Source: Haplomitrium mnioides (lineage: Eukaryota > Marchantiophyta > Haplomitriopsida > Calobryales). From it: DNA of 59,524 nt. Below, piece by piece: positions 33,479 through 43,639 of the stretch. Under the pieces are notes generated by a model, which ran no database searches, had not been told where the DNA came from, and saw only the letters and a list, made by a program, of their open reading frames with translations. The stretch covers positions 44,251 to 103,774 of the forward strand of contig JBNGIS010023355.1 of the NCBI GenBank assembly GCA_049999725.1. The letters are read 5' to 3'. The translations under genes and the position numbers were made by a program. Every line of letters begins with the position of its first letter. Within the stretch, counting starts at the first letter, position 1.

Positions 33479-36400
33479 TTGCTTCATACAGATGGCATGA
33501 TTGATGAGCATTCTTGTAGAATGTTGGTAAATTGTAGAAGTTTTGAAATTTTCATGTCATTACATTTTGCAAAGAAAATCAAAGCCAAAATTTTACCTAT
33601 CAAAGGAAGTTTTATGACTATGGCTGATGGCCAAAAACATGAGGTTTTCAACGCACACAAGCCATTTCTTCTAAGAATTAGCAAGGAGTATGACAACTCT
33701 ATGGATTTTGTTATTACACCAATACATTATGACATTGCTTTGGGCTTGCTGTGGCTTGAAGATCAAGCTGCTCAAGTTGATTAAGCAAAACAAAAAATTT
33801 AAGCTACTTTATAATGAAAGCAATTTCTTTTATAGGGCATCTGGCACTATTGGTGAAGAAGCCCAAATCAGCTCAGCATAATGTTTTGATGGAGAAAGAG
33901 TTGCATGTCTTTGCTGTATGGATTAAGCATATTGTGAACTTGAATAAAGAGAGAGGGAAATCTATACCAACCTCAATGATTGATGATATTTTGAAGGAGT
34001 TTTCATATGTATTTCTAATAATTTGCCAAAAGGGTTACTAGATGATTGTGGAATGCCATTTTTTATTGAGTTGATACCAAGAAGTACATATTGTAATCAA
34101 CATATATACTGGTTATCGCCACAAGAGTTGGATGAGCTTTGCAAGACCTTGACAAATCCTCTTAAGAAAGATTTTATTCAGCATAGTACTTTGCTTTGGA
34201 CAGCCCCGGTATTCTTTGTACCAAAAAATGATAGTGGATTTTGTCTTTATATAAATTATCGCGGTTTGAACAATCAAACAATAAAGAATGCTTAATCTTT
34301 ACCATGTATTGATGATTTGTTGGATCAATTGAGTGGTGCACAATTCTTTTCCAAGTTGGATCTTCAAAGTGGCTATTGGTAGATTCTTATCAAGCTAAGT
34401 GATGTGCCAAATACAACTTTTTGCACAAGATATGGGCATTTTGAGTGGAAGGTACTTACATTTGGTTTCACTAATACTCCGACTATGTTTATGGATCAAA
34501 TACATCAAATTTTTTGAGGGTTATTGGATAAGTCAGTTTTGGTGTTCTTTGATGACATTCTTATATTTAGTAAAATTGAAGTTCAACATCGCGACTATGT
34601 GAAAGAAGTATTACAAAGATTGCGCAATTGGAAGTTTTATTGTAAGAGATCTAAGTGAGAATTTTGGAAGCAAGAGGTTGCTTACCTATTAGACAAGGTG
34701 TCTGTTAATAACATCAAGATGGAAGAAGAGAAAATCAAGGCTATGATAGAATGGCCAACACCAAATGAGGCAAAAGACATTAGAGCCTTCAATGGACTAG
34801 CAAGCTTTTGTCCACGATTCATCCAATTGCATATTCGTGCACCACTTACAGATCTGCTTGCAAGGAGGTCAAGTTTCAATAAATCGCTAAAAAGCAAGCG
34901 ACATTTCAGCAACTCAAGAATGCAGTCACTTCTCATCATATTCTATAGCCACACGATCTAAAAGCACGTTGTATAGTTGATTTGATGCTTCTAATTTTGC
35001 TATTAGAGTAGTTTGGTAGCAAGAGTTTGAGAATGTACTTCATCCAATTGCCTTCACGTCACGTCGATTAAATGCGGCGGAGAGAAATTATTCTACAATG
35101 GATCAAGAGCAATTGGCAATGGTTTATGCTACCAAACTTATGCGCACAGATCACAAGCCATTGTTGCAAGCAATTCATTTGGAAAATATGACAAGTCGTC
35201 ATCATCGATGGGATAATCTATTGCAACTCTTTAATATCAAGCTAGAATACAAGCCTGGAAGGTTCCACACCATTTTTAATGCATTTTTATGAAGGCCATA
35301 TCATCAAGTGAATAGAATGGAGACAGTTGTCATTAGTATATTATAATTGGAAGAGGCAATTAGTAGAAGTTATTGCTAGAAGCTATAAGAATATGTCTTT
35401 TTAAGTCTCATTCGGGCACGATTGGCTGTTAAAGATAGTGAGTATCATTCTTTTTCCATTCAAGATGGTATTCTCTATTAAGGTCATCAATTACATGTTC
35501 CACAAGATGATGCACTTCGAATGGCTTGTTTACAAGAAGCATATGGCATTCCCATCTCATGGCATCTTGGAGTGGATAAAACTACAGAGTTACTTCAACG
35601 CACTTGATGGCAACCTAACTTAGTTCGAAATGTTTGTGGTTTTGTTTCTTTATGTGAAAGCTGTCAATGAAACAAAGCTTTAAATCAAAAACCAGAGGGA
35701 CTTCTTTAGCCACTACCGATTCCTACTGCTCGTTAGGAACATGTGAGTTTGGATCTTGTCACTTCAATTCCAACTACGCCTCGTGGGTTTACTGCTATTG
35801 TGGTATTTGAAAACAAGCTCAACAAGTATATTCATTTAGCACCGACGGTGGATACAATAGATGCTCCACAATTGGCAAAAATTTACTTTGATAGTGTCTT
35901 TTGTCACCACGGAATGCCCAAGGTGTTAATATCTTATAGGGATCTACATTTCATGGGAAAGTTTTGGTGAGAGTTGCTCAAACTTTTATACACCAAACTC
36001 TCTATGCCTACTACTTATCATCTTCAAATAGATGAGCAAACCAAACGCGTTAATTGCGTTGTGGAAAATATGCTTCACGTGTTTATCAATGTTCATCACA
36101 CCAATTTGGATAATTTATTACCAGTTGTGGAATTTGCCTCCAACAACTCCAAACAAACAAGTACTAGGTTTTCTCCTTTCTTTCTTAATTTGGGTCAACT
36201 TCCTCTTGTTCCTAATGGTTTTCTTTCTCCTTCTTCTTTCCAATGTTCCAAGTATTTCTACCTTTTTGTGCCATTTATCTTCATTTATGCAAGATGTTTA
36301 CAACCATCTTATTGTTGCTCAATAGCAAAAAAATATGTCGATAGTCGTCGTCATGATTTATTTTATGTTTTATGTGACCAAGTTATGTTATCTATTCACG

Positions 36401-36830
36401 ATCTTCTATTGTCTTTAGATACTCAAGTCTATAAGTTATCTCCTACTTGGATTGGCACTTTCTCTATTTCTCATATTATTACTCTTGTTGCTTATAAACT
36501 TGATCTTTCTCTTCATGTGAAGATTCATCATGTGTTTCATGTCTCTAAACTTAAGCCTTTTGTTTCTAGTCCATCTTCTTTTCCAAATTATGTTCAACTT
36601 CTCTCTGGAGCTTTTATTCTTGATGATCATGAAGAATTTCAAATAGACCGCATTTTGACGAAAAGAGTTATCAAGCAAGGATGGCATCCACAAGTTCAAT
36701 ACAATGTTTTATGGAAAGGCTATCCACTTCATGATGCCACTTGAGAACCTTTTTCAAATCTTGAGAATCTTCAAGAGGTTATTCAAATATTTGAAAGTTG
36801 CGGTAATGATGATGACGTCATTGACTAGAA
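33479..36830 (+). pseudogene. B1 pol: protease, RT, RNase H, integrase, chromodomain
   Basis: Protease region 33479-33784, whose active-site triplet reads N-C-R where D-S-G is expected (MLVNCRSFEIF). RT from 34023 (YWLSPQELDEL, FFSKLDLQSGYW, VLTFGFTNTPT, VFFDDIL). RNase H near 34970-35290. Integrase zinc region about 35440-35680, core MSLDLVTSIPTT at 35743, then an open frame 35974-36744 running through the integrase C-terminus into a chromodomain (VQYNVLWKGYPLHDAT, a stop, EPFSNLENL). Stops at 34294, 34380, 34516 and others. A polypurine tract, AGAAGGTGGAGATTA, follows at 36827-36841. Confidence 0.85.
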
Positions 36831-36841
36831 GGTGGAGATTA

Positions 36842-37256
36842 TGTAATAGTGCAAGTTTAAGGTTGTGCTATTTATAAGAAAATAGAGAGGAGTGAAAGAA
36901 ATGGTAGTAGGTCACTTTTAGAGTTGAGATAAGATTACTTGTCTTCGAAGTCACTTTTAGAGTTTTATGGTTGAAATTAGAAGTGACTTCTCAGTGATCA
37001 ATTTAGGGTTGAAAATAAAAGTGACTTGTAAGTAAAGAATGAGAGATGACACCCTCTTCTCTTGTATAAATACAAGGGCTTCATAGCCCCACTTCTCATT
37101 TTGGAGTTCTTCTCAAATTGGTTTGGCTCTTTGGTTGCTTAGCTTTGGTTAGCACGCTTGGCTTTTGTTTGCTTATTGGCCATGAGTTGTGTAACTTTAT
37201 TAGAGTTAACTTGAAGTTGTGACTTATTTGGAAGTCAGTACTTAAATTCTTCTACA
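36842..37256 (+). repeat. B1 3' LTR
   Basis: 415 bp, from TGTAATAGTGC to CTTCTACA, with TATAAATA near 37063 as the likely promoter core. Pair of 19924-20318. Confidence 0.85.
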
Positions 37257-37433
37257 ATCATAGCCCCACTTCTCATTTTGAAGTTCCTCTCAATTCAATT
37301 TTGTTGTTTGGTTGCTTGGCTTTGGCTAGCACTCTTGGCTTTTGTTTGCTAATTGACTTTGAGTTGTATAACTCTACTATAGTTATCTTGAAGTTGTTTC
37401 CTATTTAGAAGTTACTCCTTGAGTTTGTTTACA
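37257..37433 (+). repeat. B2 5' LTR, right half
   Basis: Continuation of 19721-19923 after B1. Ends GTTTACA, followed by TAGTATGAGAGCC, a decayed tRNA-Met primer site. Confidence 0.8.
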
Positions 37434-37438
37434 TTAGT

Positions 37439-38742
37439 ATGAGAGCCACGTTTCTTTTTTATGGAGTGGAGAATCAAGAAGCGAGGATACAATTGATGCA
37501 ACAACAAGTTGAACATCTTTCTCGCCTTCTAGAAGCTCAAATGCAAATAAAGAAAATGGCACATTTTCAAGAAGAAGAAAGCCATGTGCGATTTCCCAAA
37601 CTAAAAGCATATGATAGGAAGATGGTTGGTGACGCATCTGAGAATTTCTTGTTCAATTGCAAGAAATAATTTGAGGCTATAAGTATAAGAGAGGATGGTC
37701 AGAGAATTCTATTTGCTACAAGTCAATTGGAGAGAGTGGCAAAAACTTGGTGGAGAAATCAAATTGAGCAAGCTCTATGTGGATTTGTTGCTCCAATTGC
37801 TTCTTGGCAAGAGTTCAAAGAAGCAATGAATTTAAGGTTTTGGATTTTGAATGCTCCAAAGGTGGCAAGAAATTGATTGGCATAATTGAAGCAACTTAGT
37901 ATGATTAGAAGCTATGTCATACAATTTAAAAATATCATTATACAAATTCCTAATATGGATGAAGGAGAAGATTTCGCTCACTTTGTTCGAAGATTGAAGT
38001 CTCACACTAGAATAGAAGTGACAATGAGAGAGCCTTCTCAATTGGAAGAAGCAATACACATGGCTGAACAATGCGACTAACTACTAGCAACTACCAAATT
38101 TAGGTCATGCTCACAACAAGCTTTGCCAAATGTTTGTGTGCCACCAAATAAGGTTGTATCTATGGAATTTGATGCATCGCAAAGAGTGGCACTTACCAAT
38201 GTAGAACATATACACCTACTCCAAAGTGGAGGATGTTTTTATTATTGACAACTTGGTTATATGATTGCAAATTACTTCACCAAAGTCAACCACGCGCTCT
38301 TGTTCAAACAACTATTGTTGAAGAAGAAAATCATAGAAACAATAGACCTTAGTAAAACAATCAAGCGGTTTACTAAGAGCTTGATTAGTTATAATGTAAT
38401 TAAAAGCTCCACCACATTTTGAAGCACCTTATTTCATCTAGATGGTATGATTGTAGGCATTCTTGTAGAATGTTGGTAGATTATAGAAGTTCTGAAAATT
38501 TCATGTTATTACGTTTTGCAAAGAAAATCAAAGCCAAAATTTTGCATATCAAGAGAAGTTTTGTGACTATGGCCGATAGCCAAAAACATAAGGCTTTCAA
38601 CTCACACAAGCCATTGCTTCTAAGAATTAGCAAGGAGCATAAGAAATCTATAGATTTTATTATTGCACTAGTGCATCCTTATATTATTTTAGGCTTGCTT
38701 TGGCTTGAAGATCAAACCGCTCAAGTTGACTATGCAAAATGA
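37439..38742 (+). pseudogene. B2 gag and protease
   Basis: Gag frame from 37439 (Gln-rich segment, HFQEEESHVRFPKLKAYDRKMVGDASENFLFNCKK), then stops, a further piece at 37886-38080 (DEGEDFAHFVRRLKS) and a decayed knuckle near 38230-38275. The protease frame 38419-38742 reads R-M-L-V-D-Y-R-S-S-E-N-F: the Asp is present but Ser-Gly is Tyr-Arg. Confidence 0.8.
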
Positions 38743-40185
38743 CAAATTCAAACTACTTTACAATGAAAGCGGTTTCTTTTAAGACGTCCGACATTGTTGG
38801 TGAAGAAGCCCAAATCAATTCAACATGATGTTTTGATGGAGAAAGAGTTCTTAACTTTGCTGTATAAATCAAGCTTATTGTAGACTTGAATAAAGAGGAA
38901 GGGAAATCTGTACTGACCTCAATAATTGATGATATTTTGAAGGAGTTTTCAAATGTATTTCCAAATAATTTGCCAGAAAAGTTGCTAGATGATTGTGGAA
39001 TGCCTTTTCCAATTAAGTTGATACCAAGAAATAAGTGTTATAATTGGCTTATATATTAGTTATTATCATAAGAGTTGGATGAGCTTTACAAGACCTTGAC
39101 GAATCTTCTTGAGAATGGTGTTAAATCCAAGTGCAAATTTTGGAAGCAAGAGGTTACTTACCTTATGACACAAGGTGTTTGCGAATCGTATTGAGATAAA
39201 AGAAGAGAAAATCAAGGTTATCATAGAGTGACCAACACGAAAGGAGGCAAAAGACGTTAGAGCCTTCAATATATTGGCAAGCTTTTATCAACAATCCGTC
39301 TATTACTATGCATATATTCCTGCACCACTTACAGATCTACTTGGCATTGAGGTCAAGTTTCAATAGACTACCAAAGAGCAAACAACATTTCAGCAGCTCA
39401 ATGATGCAGTCTCTTCTTGTCTTACTCTATAGTCATATGATCCAAAAGCACGTTATATAGTTGATTTTGATGCTTCTACTTTTAATACTAGAGCAGTTTT
39501 GCAGCAAGAGTTTGTGAATAAACTTCTTTCAATTGCCTTTGTATCATGTCGATTAAATGTGTCAGAGGGAAATTATTCTGCAATAGATTGAGAGCAATTG
39601 GCAATGGTTTATGCTACCAAAGTGTGGAGACACTATCTTTTCGAAAGACCTTGGCCTATGTACACATATTACAAACCATTTTTACAAGCAATCCATTTGG
39701 AAAATATGACAAGTCGCCATCACTGATAGGAAGATCAATTGCAACTCTTTGATATCAAGCTACAATGCAAGTCTGGAAGGTTCCACACCATTCTTGATGT
39801 ATTGTCAAGAAAGCCGAATCATCAAGTGAATACAATGGAGGCAATTAACATTAGTATATTGCACTTAAATGAGGCAACTAGTGGGAGTTATTGCCAGAAA
39901 CTACAAGAAGATGCATTTTTTAGTCTTGTTTGGGTACAATTGGCAATCAAAGATAGTGAGTGTCATTCTTTTTCTATTTGAAATGGTATTCTCTATCAAG
40001 ACTATCAAATATATGTTTTGCAAGATGATGCGCTTTGAATGGCTTGTTTACAAAAGCATATGACATTCCTATCTCAATGTATCTTTGAGTAGATAAAATT
40101 ATAGAGTTGGGTCAACGAAGTTGGTGACGACCTAACTTGGTTCTAGATGTTTGTGGTTTTGTTCATTCGTGTGAGCAACCTACTT
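38743..40185 (+). pseudogene. B2 pol remnant with RT core deleted
   Basis: RT N-terminus to about 39118 (NVFPNNLPEKLLDDCGMPFPIKLIP), then it jumps directly to the segment after the catalytic core (KCKFWKQEVTYL). Compared with B1, about 490 bp containing the F-x-D-D motif is missing. RNase H follows at about 39460-39830, then the integrase N-terminal part. Recognisable pol ends near 40185. Confidence 0.78.
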
Positions 40186-41063
40186 CATTTATGTTTCATG
40201 GAACGACTAAACGTGTGAGGGAATTTTTCACAAAAGTATTTGATAGGGCTATAAGGATCAATGCTCAAGTAGAGACATTTGCAAGCTACTAGAGAGCATT
40301 CAAATCGAGCAGATCTTGGGCAATATTTTTCAAAGGCTTGCTCGTAGTATCTTTATCTTGCAAGGTTGTGAGCAGATTTTTAGGTTTGTATACTAGAAGA
40401 AGTTCTTTGTTGTGTAGAATATTTTTTCAAGAAACAAAGGTTATGATCTTTTAGCAAGGTCAAAAAATGAGATAATGCTTCAAACAACACAATATTGTTA
40501 GTTTAATGGGTTATGGGATTAAGAAGTTGCTAGTAGGTAGATTGATTTGAAGTTTCAAGTCTTCTGCAACATAGTGCTTTATTTCTCGAGTAAAGGGTAT
40601 ATAGACTGAATATCTAATATAGAGCTCACTAAGCCCTGGAAGATTTGTAGACATCAATTGGTCCTTGGCTTAGAGCAAGGATTCAACCAGTGCAAAACAA
40701 GAGCAATATTGTTGATTCCTGCCATAGAAGATCAGCATGTTGCGGAGTGGGTTAGTTTTATAAACTAGTTGTGAGAACTCTTTGGGTTGTTGAGGCACAT
40801 AACATTCATGGATGCAAATTCAATCAATTTGATGCAGAGCTCATGCTCTATTTTGTAATTTGGGCAAGCTTGGTAAATTACACAATGGCAGAAATATGCA
40901 GAGTGAATCTTTGAACAAGACTTGGATAGATTCCACAAGCAACATGTTTTTTTTTTTTAAATGAAAGGTGGAAAAACCTGATCCAACATTTGGATAGAGG
41001 CTGGAATTTGGCCCGAATTCAAGAAGTGGGGTTTTTTTCAACAAAACATTTGGCAACCTACTC
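40186..41063. other. unrecognised sequence between B2 pol and a partial LTR
   Basis: About 880 bp with no long frame and no family I recognise. It replaces the integrase end and chromodomain expected here. Confidence 0.5.
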
Positions 41064-41283
41064 TACACCCTCTTCTCTTGTATAAATAGAAGGGCATCTT
41101 AGCCTCGCTCCTTATTCTGGAGTTCCTCTCAATTCAGTTTGGCTCTTTGGTTGTTTGGCTTTGGCGAACACTCTTGGCTTTGGTTTGTTTATTGGCTTTG
41201 AGTTGTGTAACTCTTTTAGAGTTGTCTTGAAGTATTACTTATTTGGAAGTTGGTTTTTGAGTTCTCTTTGAGTTCTTTTACAC
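41064..41283 (+). repeat. partial family-B LTR (3' half)
   Basis: From CTACACCCTCTTCTCTTGTATAAATAG to CTTTTACA, it matches the last 220 bp of family-B LTRs including the TATAAATA. The first half is absent. Probably the truncated 3' LTR of B2. Confidence 0.75.
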
Positions 41284-41755
41284 AAGAGAAGACCAATCAA
41301 CTAGGATTAAAAAGAGAGTGTGTCCCATTTAGAGAAGAAAGAAGGGTCGTTTGTGCTTATTTATGCATATAAGCCAACTTGTAAGAAAGTAACTAAGTGG
41401 CAACAACATAGTTTGTGAGTTGTAGGTGAGTTTAAGTTGAAAGTCAACATGGAGCTAGAGAGTGGGAAGTTGCAATCTAGATTCTCTTGCAGTGGCATAC
41501 AGTTTCAACTTTGAGTAAGAGCAATTGAGCAACTAGTAGGTGACTATACATTGGACGAAGAAGAGGAAACTCTTCTGAGTACTCAAGTAAATTCCTTTTT
41601 TTCATGGGAAACAAATGAGATGTATATGGCTACAAAAGCCATGAAAATATTCTTTGATGCAATAAACACTATTAATATAGATGATTTCATCCAAGAGTTT
41701 GATACATAATATGATCTGCGAACATTACAGTACTTCTTACAACACCTAGAAAAGT
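41284..41755. other. unassigned spacer between B2 and B3
   Basis: No gene, LTR or domain recognised in this 470-bp stretch. Confidence 0.5.
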
Positions 41756-42101
41756 TGTAATGGTACAAACATGATGTTGTGCTATTACTTGCTTTTGAAA
41801 CTACTTTAAGTGAAATGGTACAAAGTTTCTTTTAAGATTGAAGTGAGATATAATTACTTACCTTCAAAGTTTCTTTTAAAGAAGTAAGATAAAATCACTT
41901 TTAGAACTGAAACTAGAAGTGAAAGAAGGGGATGACACCTTCTTCTTTTGTATAAATAAAAGGGCTTCATAGCTCAACTCCTCATTCTCAAGTTCCTCTC
42001 AATTTGGTTTGGCTTACTCATCGGCCTTGAGATATATAACTTTATTAGATTTATCTTGGAGTTGTTACTTATCTAGAATTTGGTTTTTGAGTTCTTTTAC
42101 A
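41756..42101 (+). repeat. B3 5' LTR
   Basis: 346 bp, TGTAATGGTACAAAC to GTTCTTTTACA, with TATAAATA near 41952. It aligns with the B1 LTR but has internal deletions. Confidence 0.8.
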
Positions 42102-42102
42102 T

Positions 42103-42115
42103 TGGTATCAGAGCC
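42103..42115 (+). promoter_or_regulatory. B3 primer-binding site, exact
   Basis: TGGTATCAGAGCC, exactly complementary to the 3' end of plant initiator tRNA-Met. Confidence 0.88.
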
Positions 42116-42117
42116 AT

Positions 42118-43307
42118 GGTTCTTTTTGGCTAGGAGTTACATGGAGAATCAAGAAGTGATGCAACAGAAAATTGAACATTTTTCTTATCTTCTGGAAGTT
42201 CAAATGCAAGTGAGAAAAAAGACACATTTTCAAGAAGAAGAAAGTTAAATACGGTTTCCTAAACCAAAAGCATATGATGGGAAGACAATTCCTAATGCAT
42301 CTAAGAATTTTTTTTACAATTGCAAGCAATAATTTGAGGCTATAAACATCATAAAAGATGGTCGAAGAATTTTATTTTCTACAAGTCAGTTGGAAGAAGT
42401 TGCAAAAACTTGGTAGAGATATCAAATAGAGCAAGCTCAACGGGGATTTTTTGCTCTAATTTCTTCTTAGCGAGAGTTCAAAGAAGTGGTGAGTTTAAGA
42501 TTTAAGGTTCCGAATGCTCCAAATGTGGCAAGAGATCGATTGGTAGAATTAAAACAACTTGGTATAGAGAGGACCTATGTCACACATATTCAAAATATCA
42601 TTATGCAATTCCCAATATGGGCAAAGGAGAAGCTTTAGATTGCTTCGCTTGAGGATTGAAACCTCGCACTAGAATGGAGGTGACAATGAGAGAGCCATCT
42701 CTTCTAGAAAAAACAATGCATATGGCTTAATGATATGACTCACTGTTATCGACTACCAAAGTTAGACCACGTCCACAACAAGCTTTACTAAATGTTTGTG
42801 TGCCACCAAATAATTATGTACCTATGGAGATTGATGCGACGCAAAGAGTGACACTCACTAATATAGAGCGTGAGCGTCTACGTCAAAATGAAGGATGTTT
42901 TTATTGTCAACAACTTGGTTATTAGATTGCAAAACAAACCTCAATAAAAACAATCCAACAACTTACTAAGATCTTGATTAATTTTAATAGAATTGAAAGT
43001 TGGACAAGAATTTGAAGTATCTTGTTTCATCTAGATGGTGTGGTCGATGAGCATTCTTGTAGAATATTGGTAGATTATAGAAGTTCGGAAAATTTCATGT
43101 CATTATGTTTTGGAAAGAAAATCAAATCTAAAATTTTTTTTGTCAAGTGAAGTTTTGTGACTATGGCCAATGGCAAAAAACATGAGGTGTTCCACTCATA
43201 CAAGCCATTTCTTATAAGGATTGGCAAAGAGTATGAGAAATTGATGGATTTTTATATTGCACGAGTACAACATGACATTATTTTAGACTTGCCTTGGCTT
43301 GAAGATC
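42118..43307 (+). pseudogene. B3 gag and protease
   Basis: Gag begins V-L-F-G-x-E-L-H-G-E-S-R-S-like sequence with several frame changes (ENQEVMQQKIEHFSYLLEVQMQ), then the core and a decayed knuckle (CFYCQQLGY). Protease near 43065-43305 again reads L-V-D-Y-R-S-S-E-N-F. It is cut at about 43307 by C1. Confidence 0.78.
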
Positions 43308-43617
43308 TCTTTATTTATACTTCATTTACAAGACTTCATTAAGAAGTCACCTCAATCCTTATGAACCTTCCTTGGTCTCCTTCTAGAATCCTCTATACTT
43401 CTGACTCTTTCTAGAAGCTTCTCTTTTAGAGCCTTATTTCTTCATCTTAAAGCGTCTCTAGTCTTCTCATACCTTCTAGAAGCTTCTCAAAGCTTGTTCT
43501 TCTCCTATCTTCTAGAAGCTTCTCCAAGCTTCTTCTTTTAGAAACTTATTCTATACCAACTAACTTTAGCAATAACTAAATCTAGAGGTTTTGTTAAGTT
43601 TAGCAGACCTTGTTGCA
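43308..43617 (-). repeat. C1 3' LTR, outer end truncated
   Basis: About 310 bp, homologous to 48416-48687 plus adjoining sequence. On the minus strand it carries TATAAATAA (43311-43319) with three perfect heat-shock elements upstream. Confidence 0.8.
43409..43522 (-). promoter_or_regulatory. three perfect heat-shock elements in C1 LTR
   Basis: TTCTAGAAGCTTC (TTC-nn-GAA-nn-TTC) occurs at 43409-43421, 43474-43486 and 43510-43522, with a partial copy at 43381. All lie 90-210 bp upstream, in the sense of the element, of TATAAATAA. This is the binding pattern of heat-shock transcription factors. Confidence 0.75.
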
Positions 43618-43639
43618 AACCTGCCCTTTTAAGATGCAA

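Larger units (their letters stand above)
19924..37256 (+). mobile_element. gypsy B1, carrying A1 and Copia-1 inside
   Basis: Ty3/gypsy element. 5' LTR 19924-20318, gag start to 20503, A1 insertion 20504-32657 plus its 5-bp duplication, then the rest of gag, protease, RT, RNase H, integrase and chromodomain to 36841, and 3' LTR 36842-37256. It sits in the B2 LTR with an imperfect 4-base flank (TTCA / ATCA). Coding regions contain many stops. Confidence 0.88.
19721..41283 (+). mobile_element. gypsy B2, outermost element of the nest
   Basis: Its 5' LTR is split by B1 into 19721-19923 and 37257-37433. Internal sequence follows from 37434 with a TGAGAGCC-type primer site, gag, protease, a deleted RT, RNase H and the beginning of the integrase to about 40185. 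A partial LTR of the same family at 41064-41283 may be its 3' LTR, but the intervening 40186-41063 is unrecognised and no matching target duplication was found. The right boundary is therefore uncertain. Confidence 0.65.
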
